DNA of 64,000 nt from Streptococcus cristatus ATCC 51100 (GCF_011612585.1 NZ_CP050133.1:1364001-1428000), one strand, 5' to 3'. Numbered from the stretch's first letter, positions 1-8,497 are shown. Program-made: numbers and translations. The notes: generated by a model from the sequence alone, not told the origin.

Positions 1-87
1 CTCGGAATCGGTATCGACCGTCTCGTAATGTTGCTCACAGATGTGACTACGATTCGCGATGTATTGCTCTTCCCTACGATGAAGTAA
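1..87 (+). CDS. lysS: lysyl-tRNA synthetase, C-terminal end (partial)
   Basis: Only the last 28 codons and the TAA stop are in the window; the gene enters from the left edge. The visible residues include GIGIDRLVML and end in VLLFPTMK. This is the class II motif 3 region and the typical C-terminus of LysRS, which charges tRNA-Lys. Motif 3 (G-x-G-x-[D/E]-R) contributes the ATP-binding arginine. A strong terminator follows 29 bases after the stop. The tail is distinctive, although AspRS and AsnRS share the motif 3 core, so a small doubt remains. Confidence 0.88.
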   Translation, partial: LGIGIDRLVMLLTDVTTIRDVLLFPTMK

Positions 88-116
88 TCTAAAACTTACA
101 TAATTTTAAGTAAGCA

Positions 117-147
117 AATCCCGCTGGACTTCCAGCGGGATTTTTCA
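117..147 (+). terminator. Rho-independent terminator of lysS
   Basis: Perfect 11-bp arms AATCCCGCTGG and CCAGCGGGATT enclose a 4-base loop and are followed by a run of T. Confidence 0.92.
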
Positions 148-156
148 CATGACAAA

Positions 157-330
157 GAGAGTGGGACAGAAATCGGTAATTCGTTAGAATTCTATTTCGT
201 CGTCCCACCTCCGCACAGTTGAGTAGGGCTGTAAAAGCTGATGAAATCAGCGTAGTAGAGCCCACTCAACCACTGCGTCTTGCTCTACAATCCAAAGAAA
301 AAATGAGGCTAGGACTTCTGTCCCAGCCTC
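157..330. repeat. structured intergenic repeat with terminal inverted repeats
   Basis: The ends are imperfect inverted repeats: 157-174 (GAGAGTGGGACAGAAATC) against 313-330, whose reverse complement is GAGGCTGGGACAGAAGTC. Inside lie GTGGGAC/GTCCCAC (161-167 with 202-208), GTTGAGTAGGGCT paired with AGCCCACTCAAC (218-230 with 259-270, one bulge), and the perfect hairpin GCTGAT-gaa-ATCAGC (237-251). I recall very similar sequence between genes in other streptococci, so it is probably a dispersed miniature element. It has no coding capacity. Its right end doubles as the terminator of the efflux operon. Confidence 0.7.
295..330 (-). terminator. terminator of the MacAB-like efflux operon
   Basis: On the minus strand GAGGCTGGGAC and GTCCTAGCCTC pair with one mismatch and are followed by ATTTTTTC. 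It lies 10 bases past the stop of the permease gene and forms the right end of the intergenic repeat. Confidence 0.8.
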
Positions 331-339
331 TTGATGACA

Positions 340-1596
340 TTATTCATATCTCAGCGCTTCAATCGGATCTAGTTTAGAGGCTTTATTAGCCGGCAAGATA
401 CCAAAGACAATACCAACCATGGCTGAGAAGACAAGGCTTCCAACTGCTGCAGTGACAGAGACAACTGGTGGGCCTCCAAATACGTTTTCAGGCACGACTG
501 CAGCTAGCAAAGCATTGATTCCATAGGCAAGGCTAAGACCAAGCAGGCCACCGATAAGGGTCAATACCATGGATTCAATCAAGAACTGCGTGAGAATATT
601 TCCACGCGTTGCTCCAAGAGCTTTTCGCAAACCAATTTCCCGTGTTCGCTCTGTAACGGATACCAACATGATATTCATCACACCGATACCACCAACAAAG
701 AGGGAAATTCCTGCAATAGCTCCGATAACACCGGTCATAGTTCCTGTGATTTGATTGTACTGCTCCAGCAAGGTATCCATATTCAGGATTTGATATTCTC
801 CTTGACGAGTCCCTGATAGAGCCGTCAATTCTTTGGCTGCTTCTACACCGACTTCGTTGATGCGTTCCACTTCTGGTACATAGATATAGACAGTTGCAAT
901 TTCATCTGTCTGAAATTCAGAGGCCACCTGTGTATTAGCCATCAAGGCGCTACCTGAGCTCATACTCCTGCTCTGACCAGCATTGGGATCCTTATAGATA
1001 CCAACAACTCGGTAGTTGCTGTCACCGACTGAAACTACTTTATTCAGGGCTTCTGCACTACTTCCAAACAGGCTGTTCGCCACTGTTTCATCGATCATCA
1101 TCACATTAGAAAAACTTTGATAGTCACTAGGCAGGAGAGTCCGTCCAGCTAAAATCTCATATTTTCTAATTTTAAAGAATGTAGCATTCACACCCGTAAT
1201 GTTGACCTTATCAGACTTCTTGTTTTGATAAGAAAAATCAGCTGTCGAACCATTGGTCACATAATAACCCTTGACTCCATCAATCTTCAGTAGTTCCTTG
1301 ACCCAAGACTCTTGAACAACAGGTGGTTCTTCTAGTATCTCACTATCTGCATCTGGACCACCACCGGTATCCATCAAGTTGACTCCCATCGTATAATTAC
1401 TTTTAGTAGGAGAATAAAGCAAGCTTACATACTGTTGTTCTTTGGTGATGCTCTTGGTGACTCCCTGTTGCATTCCATTTCCCAGTGCCAAGATGACGAC
1501 AACAGACGCAACCCCGATGATAATCCCAATCATGGTCAGAAAAGCCCGCATCTTGTGCCCAAGAATGGAACTAATGGCAAATTTAAAATTTTGCAT
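340..1596 (-). CDS. MacB-like ABC transporter permease
   Basis: This 418-residue protein has the MacB layout. A transmembrane helix lies at about 16-38, a large extracytoplasmic MacB_PCD domain spans about 45-280, and an FtsX-type domain with three helices follows (about 283-310, 340-362, 382-405). The cytoplasmic loop motif 'SVTERTREIGLRKALGA' is diagnostic. It would form the membrane part of an efflux pump for peptides or drugs. Its start shares one base with the stop of the upstream ATPase (TAATG), so translation is probably coupled. With the next two genes it matches the pneumococcal MacAB-like Spr0693-0695 system as I recall it. Substrate unknown. Confidence 0.9.
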   Translation of the reverse strand: MQNFKFAISSILGHKMRAFLTMIGIIIGVASVVVILALGNGMQQGVTKSITKEQQYVSLLYSPTKSNYTMGVNLMDTGGGPDADSEILEEPPVVQESWVKELLKIDGVKGYYVTNGSTADFSYQNKKSDKVNITGVNATFFKIRKYEILAGRTLLPSDYQSFSNVMMIDETVANSLFGSSAEALNKVVSVGDSNYRVVGIYKDPNAGQSRSMSSGSALMANTQVASEFQTDEIATVYIYVPEVERINEVGVEAAKELTALSGTRQGEYQILNMDTLLEQYNQITGTMTGVIGAIAGISLFVGGIGVMNIMLVSVTERTREIGLRKALGATRGNILTQFLIESMVLTLIGGLLGLSLAYGINALLAAVVPENVFGGPPVVSVTAAVGSLVFSAMVGIVFGILPANKASKLDPIEALRYE

Positions 1597-2294
1597 TAAT
1601 CACGTTCCTCCTTCTCAGCACTATCTGAAGAGATAACTCCATCACGAATGACAATCTGACGCTTAGCATAGGCAGCAATTTCAGGTTCATGAGTAACCAT
1701 AATAATCGTTTTTCCTTCAGCGTTCAACTCCGTCAAGAGTTCCATAATTTGCTCTCCAGTTTTGGTATCAAGGGCTCCTGTCGGCTCGTCGGCAAGAATA
1801 ATCGAAGGATTATTTACCAAGGCACGCGCGATAGCAACACGTTGCTTCTGCCCCCCAGACAATTCTGAGGGCAAGTGAGTCATACGAGTACCCAAATCTA
1901 CTTTTTCCAAATACTGCTTAGCTAGATTTCTGCGACTTCCTTGTGACGCCCCTGCATAAATCAGCGGGAGTTCTACATTTTGAAGGGCATTTAATTTAGA
2001 TAAGAGGAAAAATTGCTGAAAAACGAAGCCGATTTGATTATTTCGAACCTTGGCTAATTTTTTATCACCCAGGTTTGCAACATCTTCATTTCCTAAAAAA
2101 TACTCACCAGTAGAAGGACGATCCAACATCCCGATAATATTCATCAGGGTTGACTTTCCGGAACCAGACGGCCCCATGATAGCCACAAACTCGCCCTCTT
2201 CAACTGTCAAATTGATATTTTTTAAGACTTTAAGTTCTTGATCACCATTCCGATAGGTCTTATTAATATTTCGTAGATCAATGAGTTTTTTCAT
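1596..2294 (-). CDS. MacB-like ABC transporter ATP-binding protein
   Basis: This 232-residue ATPase is of the LolD/MacB class. Walker A is GPSGSGKST (41-49), the signature LSGGQKQR is at 145-152, Walker B with the catalytic glutamate is at 166-170 (ILADE) and the switch histidine is H202. It would power the adjacent permease. It overlaps the upstream adaptor gene by 17 bases and the downstream permease by one base. In Gram-positive MacAB-like pumps the ATPase and permease are separate genes, unlike the fused Gram-negative MacB. Confidence 0.93.
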   Translation of the reverse strand: MKKLIDLRNINKTYRNGDQELKVLKNINLTVEEGEFVAIMGPSGSGKSTLMNIIGMLDRPSTGEYFLGNEDVANLGDKKLAKVRNNQIGFVFQQFFLLSKLNALQNVELPLIYAGASQGSRRNLAKQYLEKVDLGTRMTHLPSELSGGQKQRVAIARALVNNPSIILADEPTGALDTKTGEQIMELLTELNAEGKTIIMVTHEPEIAAYAKRQIVIRDGVISSDSAEKEERD

Positions 2295-3429
2295 CCGCTT
2301 TCACCTCTTGACCATCTTTCAAGCTATCTGTTGGATTGGTGATAACTTTACTATCTTTTGTCAAACCAGATGAGATTTCTTGATTTTCAGCATCAGCATT
2401 TCCTAAGGTCACTTCCACTTTCTTTGCTTTACCTTTTTCGACAGTCCAAACGTAGTTCTTGTCTCCGTCTGAGATAATACTGCTTGCTGGTACAAGAATC
2501 CCTTTTGTATTGTTTTTCACTTCAACGCTGACAGAGAAACCTTGCTTCAAATCACCAATTTCACTTGTAATATCGACTGTAAATGGATATTTTGCAGAGG
2601 AAGCTGCGCCACCTGTATTGGTTGATGAAGTTTGCTGTCCGTCCTTAGGATAGTTGGAAATATAGCTAATTTTACCTGTCCATTTTTTGTCAGGATATAC
2701 TTTAGAAGTAATGCTTACTTCTTGTCCAACTGACAAATTAGCCAGATTATATTCAGAGAGTTCTCCCTTGATTTGAAGGCTGCCGTTGCTGACAATGTGC
2801 ACCAAGGTTTGGTTGGTTCCTGTTGTTGATTTGGATACATCGCGGTTTACTTCTACTACTGTTCCCTCAACAGTGCTCGTAACAGTCGCTGCATTTAACA
2901 AAGCTTGCGCCTTATTCATATTGTCCACAGCGTCTGAACGTGCATCGCGCAAATCAGCAAGTTGAGAATCGACAGTCCGTTGAGCAGAGGCAAGGGATTT
3001 ATTATCCGTTTCTTCATCGCCAGTTTTTTCTACTGTCGCTCCATTGGTCTGTAAGTCATAAATCTGACGGTCAGCCTTATTGACAGCACGAACTGCTGCA
3101 TCATAATTGGCTTGTGCTTCTGCACTCTTATATTGAACAAGCGCTTGGCCTACCGTTACTTGGTCGCCAACATTTACTAGGACAGATTCCAAGTCTCCCT
3201 TGGTAGCATCATAATAAACATACTGCTCTGAGTTAGCAGTTACGGTTCCCGTCAACAGGACAGATGAGGCTATGCTACCTTCTTTTGCCTGCTGCACAAT
3301 TGGTGCAACTTCCTTAGGTTCTGTTGTAGAACTAAGATTGCTCAGGACTATTGCAGAAATTGCTCCCAATACAACTACAACAGCAACTCCGATAATACTA
3401 AATAGCTGCCATTTTTTCAGCTTTTTCAT
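2278..3429 (-). CDS. membrane-fusion (adaptor) protein of MacAB-like efflux pump
   Basis: This 383-residue protein has an N-terminal membrane anchor (about 10-31) followed by the usual adaptor order: a biotinyl-lipoyl half, a coiled-coil hairpin at about 115-180 (rich in Q, A, D, R), the second lipoyl half and beta-barrel domains. It contains a Ser/Thr/Gly-rich insert (about 265-280). It would link the permease to the outside of the membrane. There is no lipobox, so it is held by the helix. It is first in the three-gene operon, directly behind a promoter with an operator-like inverted repeat. Confidence 0.88.
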   Translation of the reverse strand: MKKLKKWQLFSIIGVAVVVVLGAISAIVLSNLSSTTEPKEVAPIVQQAKEGSIASSVLLTGTVTANSEQYVYYDATKGDLESVLVNVGDQVTVGQALVQYKSAEAQANYDAAVRAVNKADRQIYDLQTNGATVEKTGDEETDNKSLASAQRTVDSQLADLRDARSDAVDNMNKAQALLNAATVTSTVEGTVVEVNRDVSKSTTGTNQTLVHIVSNGSLQIKGELSEYNLANLSVGQEVSITSKVYPDKKWTGKISYISNYPKDGQQTSSTNTGGAASSAKYPFTVDITSEIGDLKQGFSVSVEVKNNTKGILVPASSIISDGDKNYVWTVEKGKAKKVEVTLGNADAENQEISSGLTKDSKVITNPTDSLKDGQEVKADEKTH

Positions 3430-3473
3430 CTATTTTCCTCCTCTTGATGAAAACCATTTTTCTTTTATACTAC

Positions 3474-3504
3474 ATTATATCATAACCTATCATATTGTGA
3501 TAGG
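3474..3504 (-). promoter_or_regulatory. extended -10 promoter and operator-like palindrome of efflux operon
   Basis: On the minus strand TG-A-TATAAT (3474-3482) is an extended -10 box. Immediately upstream, where a -35 would lie, is the perfect inverted repeat CCTATCA-tattg-TGATAGG (3486-3504). There is no good -35 hexamer. The arrangement suggests a repressor, or an activator replacing the -35. No regulator gene is adjacent. Confidence 0.6.
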
Positions 3505-3577
3505 AAAAGGGACAAAATCCCTAAAAGACCATTTTTCCTCTAAAAAAGCTGCAGGATCTCTAAATCATAGCAGATTT

Positions 3578-3606
3578 TTGCATTCATTTTCTAAAAAAGG
3601 TACAAT
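3578..3606 (+). promoter_or_regulatory. sigma-A promoter of gor
   Basis: TTGCAT (3578-3583), 17-bp spacer, TACAAT (3601-3606). An AAAGGAG ribosome site follows at 3622-3628, ahead of the ATG at 3642. Confidence 0.7.
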
Positions 3607-3641
3607 TACCTCATATTGATTAAAGGAGCTTCTATCTAACT

Positions 3642-4991
3642 ATGAAAGAATTCGATATTATTGCAATTGGCGGTGGCAGTGGGGGCATTGCTACCATGAA
3701 TCGCGCTGGTGAGCATGGCGCTAAAGCAGCTGTCATTGAAGAAAAGAAATTAGGGGGAACCTGTGTCAATGTCGGTTGTGTCCCTAAAAAAATCATGTGG
3801 TACGGTGCTCAGATTGCCGAAGCCATCCAGCACTATGGACCAGACTATGGCTTTACTTCAGATAATCAGCACTTTGACTTTGCTACCTTACGAAAGAATC
3901 GGGAAGCCTACATTGACCGCGCTCGCTCATCCTATGATGGTAGCTTCAAACGTAACGGCGTTGAACTGATCGAAGGTCGCGCTCATTTCGTTGATAAGCA
4001 TACAGTGGAAGTCAATGGAGAATTGATTCGCGCCAAACACATCGTTATCGCAACAGGTGCTCATGCAGCCATTCCTCAGATTCCTGGTGCCGAATACGGC
4101 GAGACTTCTGACGATGTTTTTGCTTGGGAAGAGCTGCCCAAGTCTGTTGCCGTTGTCGGAGCAGGCTATATCGCTGTGGAGCTTGCTGGTGTCCTCCATA
4201 CTCTAGGTGTCAAGACGGATCTCTTTGTCCGCCGCGACCGTCCCCTCCGCAATTTTGATAGCTATCTGATTGACGGATTGGTGGCTGAGATGGAAAAATC
4301 TGGCCCTAGTCTTCATGCTCACAAGATACCCGAACGAGTGGAAAAACTTCCTGATGGTCAGCTACACCTCTACTTCCAAGACGGTAGTAGCCATATTGCC
4401 GAACGGATTATTTGGACTATTGGCCGTAAGCCAAATGTCCAAGGGCTCAATCTTGATGCTGCAGGGGTTACCCTAAATGACCGCGGCTTCATCGCTGTGG
4501 ATGAATACCAAAATACTGTCATACCTGGTATCTATGCCTTGGGCGATGTGACGGGCGAAAAAGAGCTGACGCCCGTAGCAATCAAGGCTGGCCGCACCCT
4601 ATCTGAGCGCCTCTTTAACGACAAGACAGATGCCAAGATGGATTACTCCACTATTCCAACTGTCGTCTTCTCCCATCCCGCTATTGGAACAGTGGGGCTG
4701 ACAGAGGAAGAAGCTATTCGAGATTATGGTGTTGAGCAAATTCATGTCTACACCTCTAGCTTTACCTCTATGTACTCAGCTGTTACCCAACACCGCCAAC
4801 AGGCCAAGTTTAAACTTATCACTGCTGGTCACGATGAAAAAGTTGTCGGCCTCCATGGCATTGGCTATGGCGTAGATGAAATGATTCAAGGCTTCGCCGT
4901 TGCTATTAAGATGGGAGCTACCAAAGCCGATTTCGACGCCACCGTTGCCATCCACCCAACTGGCTCCGAAGAATTTGTCACCATGCGCTAA
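3642..4991 (+). CDS. gor: glutathione-disulfide reductase
   Basis: This 449-residue flavoenzyme reduces glutathione disulfide with NADPH. Visible are the FAD-binding GGGSGG near residue 10, the redox disulfide in [13 protein letters not shown] (C41 and C46), the NADPH-binding [11 protein letters not shown] in the middle, the second FAD motif 'GIYALGDV', and the C-terminal HPTGSEE with the catalytic His-Glu pair (H438, E443). Length is normal. It diverges from the efflux operon with its own promoter. Streptococci mostly import glutathione, so this enzyme keeps imported GSH reduced during peroxide stress. Confidence 0.95.
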   Translation: MKEFDIIAIGGGSGGIATMNRAGEHGAKAAVIEEKKLGGTCVNVGCVPKKIMWYGAQIAEAIQHYGPDYGFTSDNQHFDFATLRKNREAYIDRARSSYDGSFKRNGVELIEGRAHFVDKHTVEVNGELIRAKHIVIATGAHAAIPQIPGAEYGETSDDVFAWEELPKSVAVVGAGYIAVELAGVLHTLGVKTDLFVRRDRPLRNFDSYLIDGLVAEMEKSGPSLHAHKIPERVEKLPDGQLHLYFQDGSSHIAERIIWTIGRKPNVQGLNLDAAGVTLNDRGFIAVDEYQNTVIPGIYALGDVTGEKELTPVAIKAGRTLSERLFNDKTDAKMDYSTIPTVVFSHPAIGTVGLTEEEAIRDYGVEQIHVYTSSFTSMYSAVTQHRQQAKFKLITAGHDEKVVGLHGIGYGVDEMIQGFAVAIKMGATKADFDATVAIHPTGSEEFVTMR

Positions 4992-5427
4992 AAGTTTCTT
5001 CTTTGGCCTTTCTAAAGCTCATTATTATCATAAAATAAAGAAGAGAAGGCAACCATAACTTATCCTTTCATTTTTGATTTTTATCTTACATTTTTGTAAG
5101 AAAGAAGTCTTATACGATTTGATAGAGCTAGTCACACTATCTGGCTTTGTTCTTTGGCTTCTTACTTTATTTTAAAGCATAAGATTCAATTATCATTCAA
5201 GAAATTCTAAATTAATTCTAAAATTAGGGGAGATTTATGTAAAGAATCTTCCTCTTTTTTATTCAGCATGCTTACTTGTTCTAAACAAGCTTATAAGTTG
5301 TAATTTTTCAAGACAGTCTTATTTTCTTGCTGTATTTACTTGCCAGCCATCTTTTACCCTTTCTGCTATTCAAGAAGAGGAATTTTTGATATGATAAGAA
5401 GAAATACTAAGAGAAAGGGGATTGGAA
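4992..5427. other. 436-bp AT-rich intergenic region
   Basis: No gene is supportable here. It contains a perfect small hairpin CTTACA-tttt-TGTAAG at 5085-5100, and a TG-A-TATGAT extended -10 box at 5387-5395 that could transcribe the small peptide gene at 5428. Nothing else is recognised. Confidence 0.5.
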
Positions 5428-5538
5428 ATGAGCAAAACGAAAAAATTATTAGCAGCTCTAGGAATTATTTTCTTTAATATTTTTGGCTTAATCGCCTTTA
5501 TCTTACTCCTCATTCGGAGTCGCAAAAAGCGGAAATAA
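5428..5538 (+). CDS. small membrane peptide (36 residues)
   Basis: The ORF encodes a basic N-terminus (MSKTKKLL), one hydrophobic helix (about residues 8-27) and a basic tail (RSRKKRK). A purine-rich AGAAAGGGG precedes the ATG by about 7 bases. An extended -10 box lies upstream at 5387-5395 and a terminator follows, so it looks like an independent transcription unit. Unrecognised family. The dibasic ends and single helix fit a small membrane regulator or a type I toxin-like peptide, but no antitoxin RNA can be shown. Confidence 0.5.
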   Translation: MSKTKKLLAALGIIFFNIFGLIAFILLLIRSRKKRK

Positions 5539-5548
5539 GCAAACAACT

Positions 5549-5585
5549 GTCTAGTCTGATGTAAAAAGACTTGACTTTTTTTTAT
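5549..5585 (+). terminator. terminator after small membrane peptide
   Basis: GTCTAGTC and GACTTGAC pair with one mismatch and are followed by ten T. The T-run overlaps the -35 region of the bioY promoter. Confidence 0.6.
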
Positions 5586-5598
5586 TTTGATTTAGAAT
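5571..5598 (+). promoter_or_regulatory. promoter of bioY
   Basis: TTGACT (5571-5576), 16-bp spacer, TAGAAT (5593-5598), 34 bases before the ATG. I could not recognise a BirA operator. Confidence 0.55.
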
Positions 5599-5631
5599 AG
5601 TTACCATAATTCAAAAAAGAGGTTTACTATT

Positions 5632-6186
5632 ATGAACAAAAACAAAGCATTTCTTCTTGCCCTTCCAGCTATTGGTGCTGCTTTCCTAGCTGTGCTCTCC
5701 CAGCTTAGTTTCTCCATTGGGACCATTCCCATTACGCTACAGACCTTTGCTGTTGGTTTGATTGCAACCATTTTTAGAACCCGCGAAGCTGTCTTGTCTG
5801 TTCTGCTCTATCTGCTGCTGGGTGCTATTGGCCTGCCGGTCTTCGCTGGAGGAAGCGGTGGTTTTCAAGCCCTCTTCGGACCAAGCGCGGGCTATCTTTG
5901 GGCTTATCTGCTCTTTGCATTGGTCACTTCTAGTTTGACAAGTAAGGATAGCAAGTTTTACACGATCTTTTTGGCTAACCTGCTCGGAGATGCACTGGTT
6001 TTTGTCGGTGGCGTAATCGGACTTCATTTTCTGGCTAACATGGGATTTTCCAAGGCCATTGCTGTTGGTGTCACACCTTTCATTCTTCCTGATCTTTTAA
6101 AAATTGTCGCCATCACTCTCATCAGCATTCCTATGTTTAGGAGTCTGGCTTTTCATTCCTATTTTTCAGACAATAAAAACGGATAG
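5632..6186 (+). CDS. bioY: biotin transporter substrate-binding component BioY
   Basis: This 184-residue integral membrane protein has about six helices. The conserved BioY stretch 'PVFAGGSGGFQALFGPSAGY' is clear. BioY is the S component of ECF-type vitamin transporters; here it would use the shared EcfAA'T module encoded elsewhere, since no ATPase or T component is nearby. It is a single-gene unit with its own promoter. Its stop codon lies inside the bidirectional terminator shared with the convergent gene. Confidence 0.93.
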   Translation: MNKNKAFLLALPAIGAAFLAVLSQLSFSIGTIPITLQTFAVGLIATIFRTREAVLSVLLYLLLGAIGLPVFAGGSGGFQALFGPSAGYLWAYLLFALVTSSLTSKDSKFYTIFLANLLGDALVFVGGVIGLHFLANMGFSKAIAVGVTPFILPDLLKIVAITLISIPMFRSLAFHSYFSDNKNG

Positions 6187-6207
6187 ACTTTCAGTCTACC
6201 CGTTTTT
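6175..6207. terminator. bidirectional terminator containing both convergent stop codons
   Basis: AACGGATAGACT-ttc-AGTCTACCCGTT with A-rich and T-rich flanks works in both directions. The bioY stop (6184-6186) and the stop of the convergent gene (6196-6198 on minus) both lie in the stem. Confidence 0.85.
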
Positions 6208-6411
6208 AAATGCATCTAAAAGAACTTGAAATTCTTCATTGGAAAGGGTAATTCCCTTGCCCATCTTGCTGTGGTCAGGACTCCAAGTTCGGATATCGTA
6301 CTTGGCTGGCGCACCGTTAAAACTTACGCGGTTGAGTTCTTTGGTCCATCCTTTTTCATTTTCCGATAAAACGAGCAATTTTTCCTCGATTTCAAATTTA
6401 AAATCTGCCAT
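6196..6411 (-). CDS. YdbC-family PC4-like ssDNA-binding protein
   Basis: This 71-residue protein contains 'YDIRTWSPDHSKMGKGITLS' (about residues 38-57), the hallmark of the YdbC group, a small homodimeric PC4-like fold that binds single-stranded DNA in Lactococcus. It is probably involved in transcription or DNA repair, but the role is not established. Length is normal for the family. It is a monocistronic gene convergent with bioY. Confidence 0.8.
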   Translation of the reverse strand: MADFKFEIEEKLLVLSENEKGWTKELNRVSFNGAPAKYDIRTWSPDHSKMGKGITLSNEEFQVLLDAFKNG

Positions 6412-6456
6412 ACTTTACCTCTTTTCTACTTTCTATCTCATTATTCGTAAAAGATT

Positions 6457-6485
6457 TTACTTTTTTAATTAATTTATTATATAAT
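6457..6485 (+). promoter_or_regulatory. promoter of hypothetical gene 6516
   Basis: TTTACT (6457-6462), 17-bp spacer, perfect TATAAT (6480-6485). Confidence 0.65.
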
Positions 6486-6515
6486 ATATTGTAACAAGTT
6501 ATGGAGATTTTATCT

Positions 6516-6857
6516 ATGAAAAAATATCTCGAAATGATTTTACAAAAGACGAATGAGTTTATTAACTATAAAAAGACGGATAAGGAAGAGGACGACAACA
6601 GTCATATCCTACATACGATTGACTTGGCTCTGCGAAAAAATTCTGGTGTCCATGTTATTTTTCTGGATAAGAATTTTACTGGAGATATTGTCAAATATGA
6701 CCGTGACCGCCAGCAGTTGATTGTCAAAAATTTCAAAAAAAACATGACGACCATCATACGTGTGCCTGATATCCATCGCATCAGTCTAGTCCCCAATAAC
6801 ATCCGTGAGGCCCAGAGAAAAGATATTCGACTCGAAAACCGCAAATTCAAAAAATAA
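6516..6857 (+). CDS. hypothetical protein, possible Sm-like/YolD-like fold
   Basis: I start this gene at the ATG at 6516 (113 residues). GGAG at 6503-6506 is a ribosome site for it, while the upstream in-frame ATG at 6501 overlaps that site and has none of its own. The middle (about 40-90) has the strand pattern 'VHVIFLDKNFTGDIVKYDRD ... LIVKNFKKNMTTIIRVPDI', like small barrel proteins such as YolD or Sm folds; this is a resemblance, not an identification. The tail is basic (RKFKK). It is a single-gene unit with good promoter and terminator. Confidence 0.7.
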   Translation: MKKYLEMILQKTNEFINYKKTDKEEDDNSHILHTIDLALRKNSGVHVIFLDKNFTGDIVKYDRDRQQLIVKNFKKNMTTIIRVPDIHRISLVPNNIREAQRKDIRLENRKFKK

Positions 6858-6895
6858 CTCTTCAAATCAAAAGCGATTTGAAGAGTTTTATTTTT
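6856..6895 (+). terminator. terminator of hypothetical gene 6516
   Basis: Perfect 13-bp arms AACTCTTCAAATC and GATTTGAAGAGTT, a 6-base loop, then T-rich sequence. The stem includes the end of the stop codon. Confidence 0.88.
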
Positions 6896-7002
6896 AAAGC
6901 CAATGGCCGAATTTTTAGAACAAGGACTTCCGCTATCTATTCGTATCCACCATGTAGGCAAGGCCTACTTGATGAGCGCATTTCTCTAACTTTCGTGCCT
7001 GA

Positions 7003-8289
7003 TTAAGCCCGAACAGTCACACTAGTGCCATCTTCTTTATACAAATTGATTAAACCTTCCTTGCGGGCACGGACCATATCACCAGGTTGGACTGGCTGCG
7101 GAACTGTAATCGTCAGTAATTCCATTGGGTTTGGCGCACGGTCAATCTTATTCCCTTTTTCATCATGGAGGTCAGTAATATAGGTTTCAAAATGGCGGAA
7201 ACCAGGTCCATAGAATTCCACCTGATCGCCTTCATGGATAACATTCCTCTGGCGAATAGTCGCAGTTTGTGTCACTTCATCATAAGCAACTACTTCTGCT
7301 ACAAATTTGTATTCTGGAATCTTACGGCGGGCTCCGAAAAGCTGCTCATTCTCAGTTGGCGTATGGTAGTAAAAACCAGTTGCCAGCTCACGTTGAGCTA
7401 CTTTCCACATTTCATCTACTAGATCTTGCTTAATAGCTTCAAACTTTTCTGGGCTTTCCAAATAGGCGTCCACAGCTGCTTTGTAGCAGTTAGTTACTGT
7501 TGAAACGTAGTGAATGGATTTCATCCGACCTTCGATTTTCAAACTATCAACACCATTTTCAATCATATCAGGAATGCGGTCAATCATGGACATATCAACA
7601 GCTGACATAGAAAATTCTTCTGGAATTTCACCTTTCAAGCTCTTGCGTTCTTGTCCGAAAGGCATGTCGTACAAATCATATTTCCAACGACAAGATTGCG
7701 AACAACCGCCACGGTTGGCGTCACGCATACTCATATGATTGGAAAGGGTACAACGACCAGAGTAAGAAATACACATAGCCCCATGAACGAAAGCTTCGAT
7801 TTCTACATCGGTACGCTTGCGAATCTCGGCCAGCTCAGCCATGGAAACCTCACGCGCCAAAACGACCCGTGTCAAACCAAGATTTTTCCAAAACTCAAGC
7901 GTTTCATAATTGGTCGCACTAGCCTGAGTTGACAGGTGGATTTCCAGACCAGGTGCTTCAGAAGCTGCAATCGCAATCAAGGCTGGGTCAGAAACAATAA
8001 CAGCCGCAATCCCGATGTCTCGCAAACGACGGAACCATTCTCCAGCACCTGCTTCGTTTCCTTCGTGCATGACCATATTGGCCGCTACATAGACCTTGGC
8101 ACCATGCTCAGCCGCAAATTGGACACCTTCTTCCATTTGCTCAAAAGTGAAGTTCCCCGCACGACTACGCAAACCATAGGCTTGACCACCAATAAAAACA
8201 GCATCTGCTCCATAGCGAACAGCTACTTTCAACTTTTCTAACGTACCAGCTGGTGACAGCACCTCTGGACGTTTTAATTTTTTTGTCAT
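7003..8289 (-). CDS. U32 peptidase-family protein, tRNA 5-hydroxyuridine (ho5U34) formation
   Basis: This 428-residue protein has the U32 signature 'EAFVHGAMCISYSGRCTLS', followed by 'GGCSQSCRW' with cysteines of the family's Fe-S type cluster, and a C-terminal beta-barrel. Such proteins (TrhP/YrrO) are now linked to hydroxylation of U34 in tRNA using prephenate-derived metabolites; older annotation calls them collagenases. I start at the ATG at 8289, which has AGGAG five bases upstream, rather than the in-frame TTG at 8307 that lies before that site. Streptococci usually carry two U32 genes; only this one is here. Confidence 0.88.
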   Translation of the reverse strand: MTKKLKRPEVLSPAGTLEKLKVAVRYGADAVFIGGQAYGLRSRAGNFTFEQMEEGVQFAAEHGAKVYVAANMVMHEGNEAGAGEWFRRLRDIGIAAVIVSDPALIAIAASEAPGLEIHLSTQASATNYETLEFWKNLGLTRVVLAREVSMAELAEIRKRTDVEIEAFVHGAMCISYSGRCTLSNHMSMRDANRGGCSQSCRWKYDLYDMPFGQERKSLKGEIPEEFSMSAVDMSMIDRIPDMIENGVDSLKIEGRMKSIHYVSTVTNCYKAAVDAYLESPEKFEAIKQDLVDEMWKVAQRELATGFYYHTPTENEQLFGARRKIPEYKFVAEVVAYDEVTQTATIRQRNVIHEGDQVEFYGPGFRHFETYITDLHDEKGNKIDRAPNPMELLTITVPQPVQPGDMVRARKEGLINLYKEDGTSVTVRA

Positions 8290-8338
8290 CTTTTCTCCTA
8301 TTTGCAATATAAAAGTATTGATGTTTAACCCTATCTAT

Positions 8339-8347
8339 TTTATAGCA
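8339..8347 (-). promoter_or_regulatory. extended -10 promoter of U32 gene
   Basis: On the minus strand TGC-TATAAA at 8339-8347, about 50 bases before the start codon. No clear -35. Confidence 0.4.
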
Positions 8348-8452
8348 ATTTACCGCTAAAAGCAAGATAGAGCCTAGTTTTTTGACAATTCTAATCTTTT
8401 ATCCTCATCTCCTTACTAAGTATTTTAGGATATAGGTTTATTATTCGAGAGA

Positions 8453-8486
8453 GGAAAAAAGCCAGAAGTCTTAAACTTCTAGCTTT
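8453..8486 (-). terminator. terminator of C69 dipeptidase
   Basis: On the minus strand AAGCTAGAAGT and ACTTCTGGCTT pair and are followed by six T, just past the stop at 8498. Confidence 0.82.
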
Positions 8487-8497
8487 TCTTTCAAAAT

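Noticed and set aside
569..754. Plus-strand ORFs inside the efflux genes (also 1442-1636, 2050-2241, 2459-2653)
   Set aside because: Antisense shadows of well-supported conserved genes, with no ribosome sites.
5085..5100. CTTACA-tttt-TGTAAG hairpin as a CopY/BlaI-like operator
   Set aside because: Only 6-bp arms, no promoter at the site and no regulator gene near; too little to call.
5571..5631. Riboswitch or BirA operator before bioY
   Set aside because: The leader is only about 30 bases and no BirA palindrome is recognisable.
6903..6989. 28-codon ORF between the terminator at 6856 and the U32 gene
   Set aside because: No ribosome site or promoter, no recognisable family; it lies in the 3' trailer region. 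It could be a gene remnant but nothing supports this.
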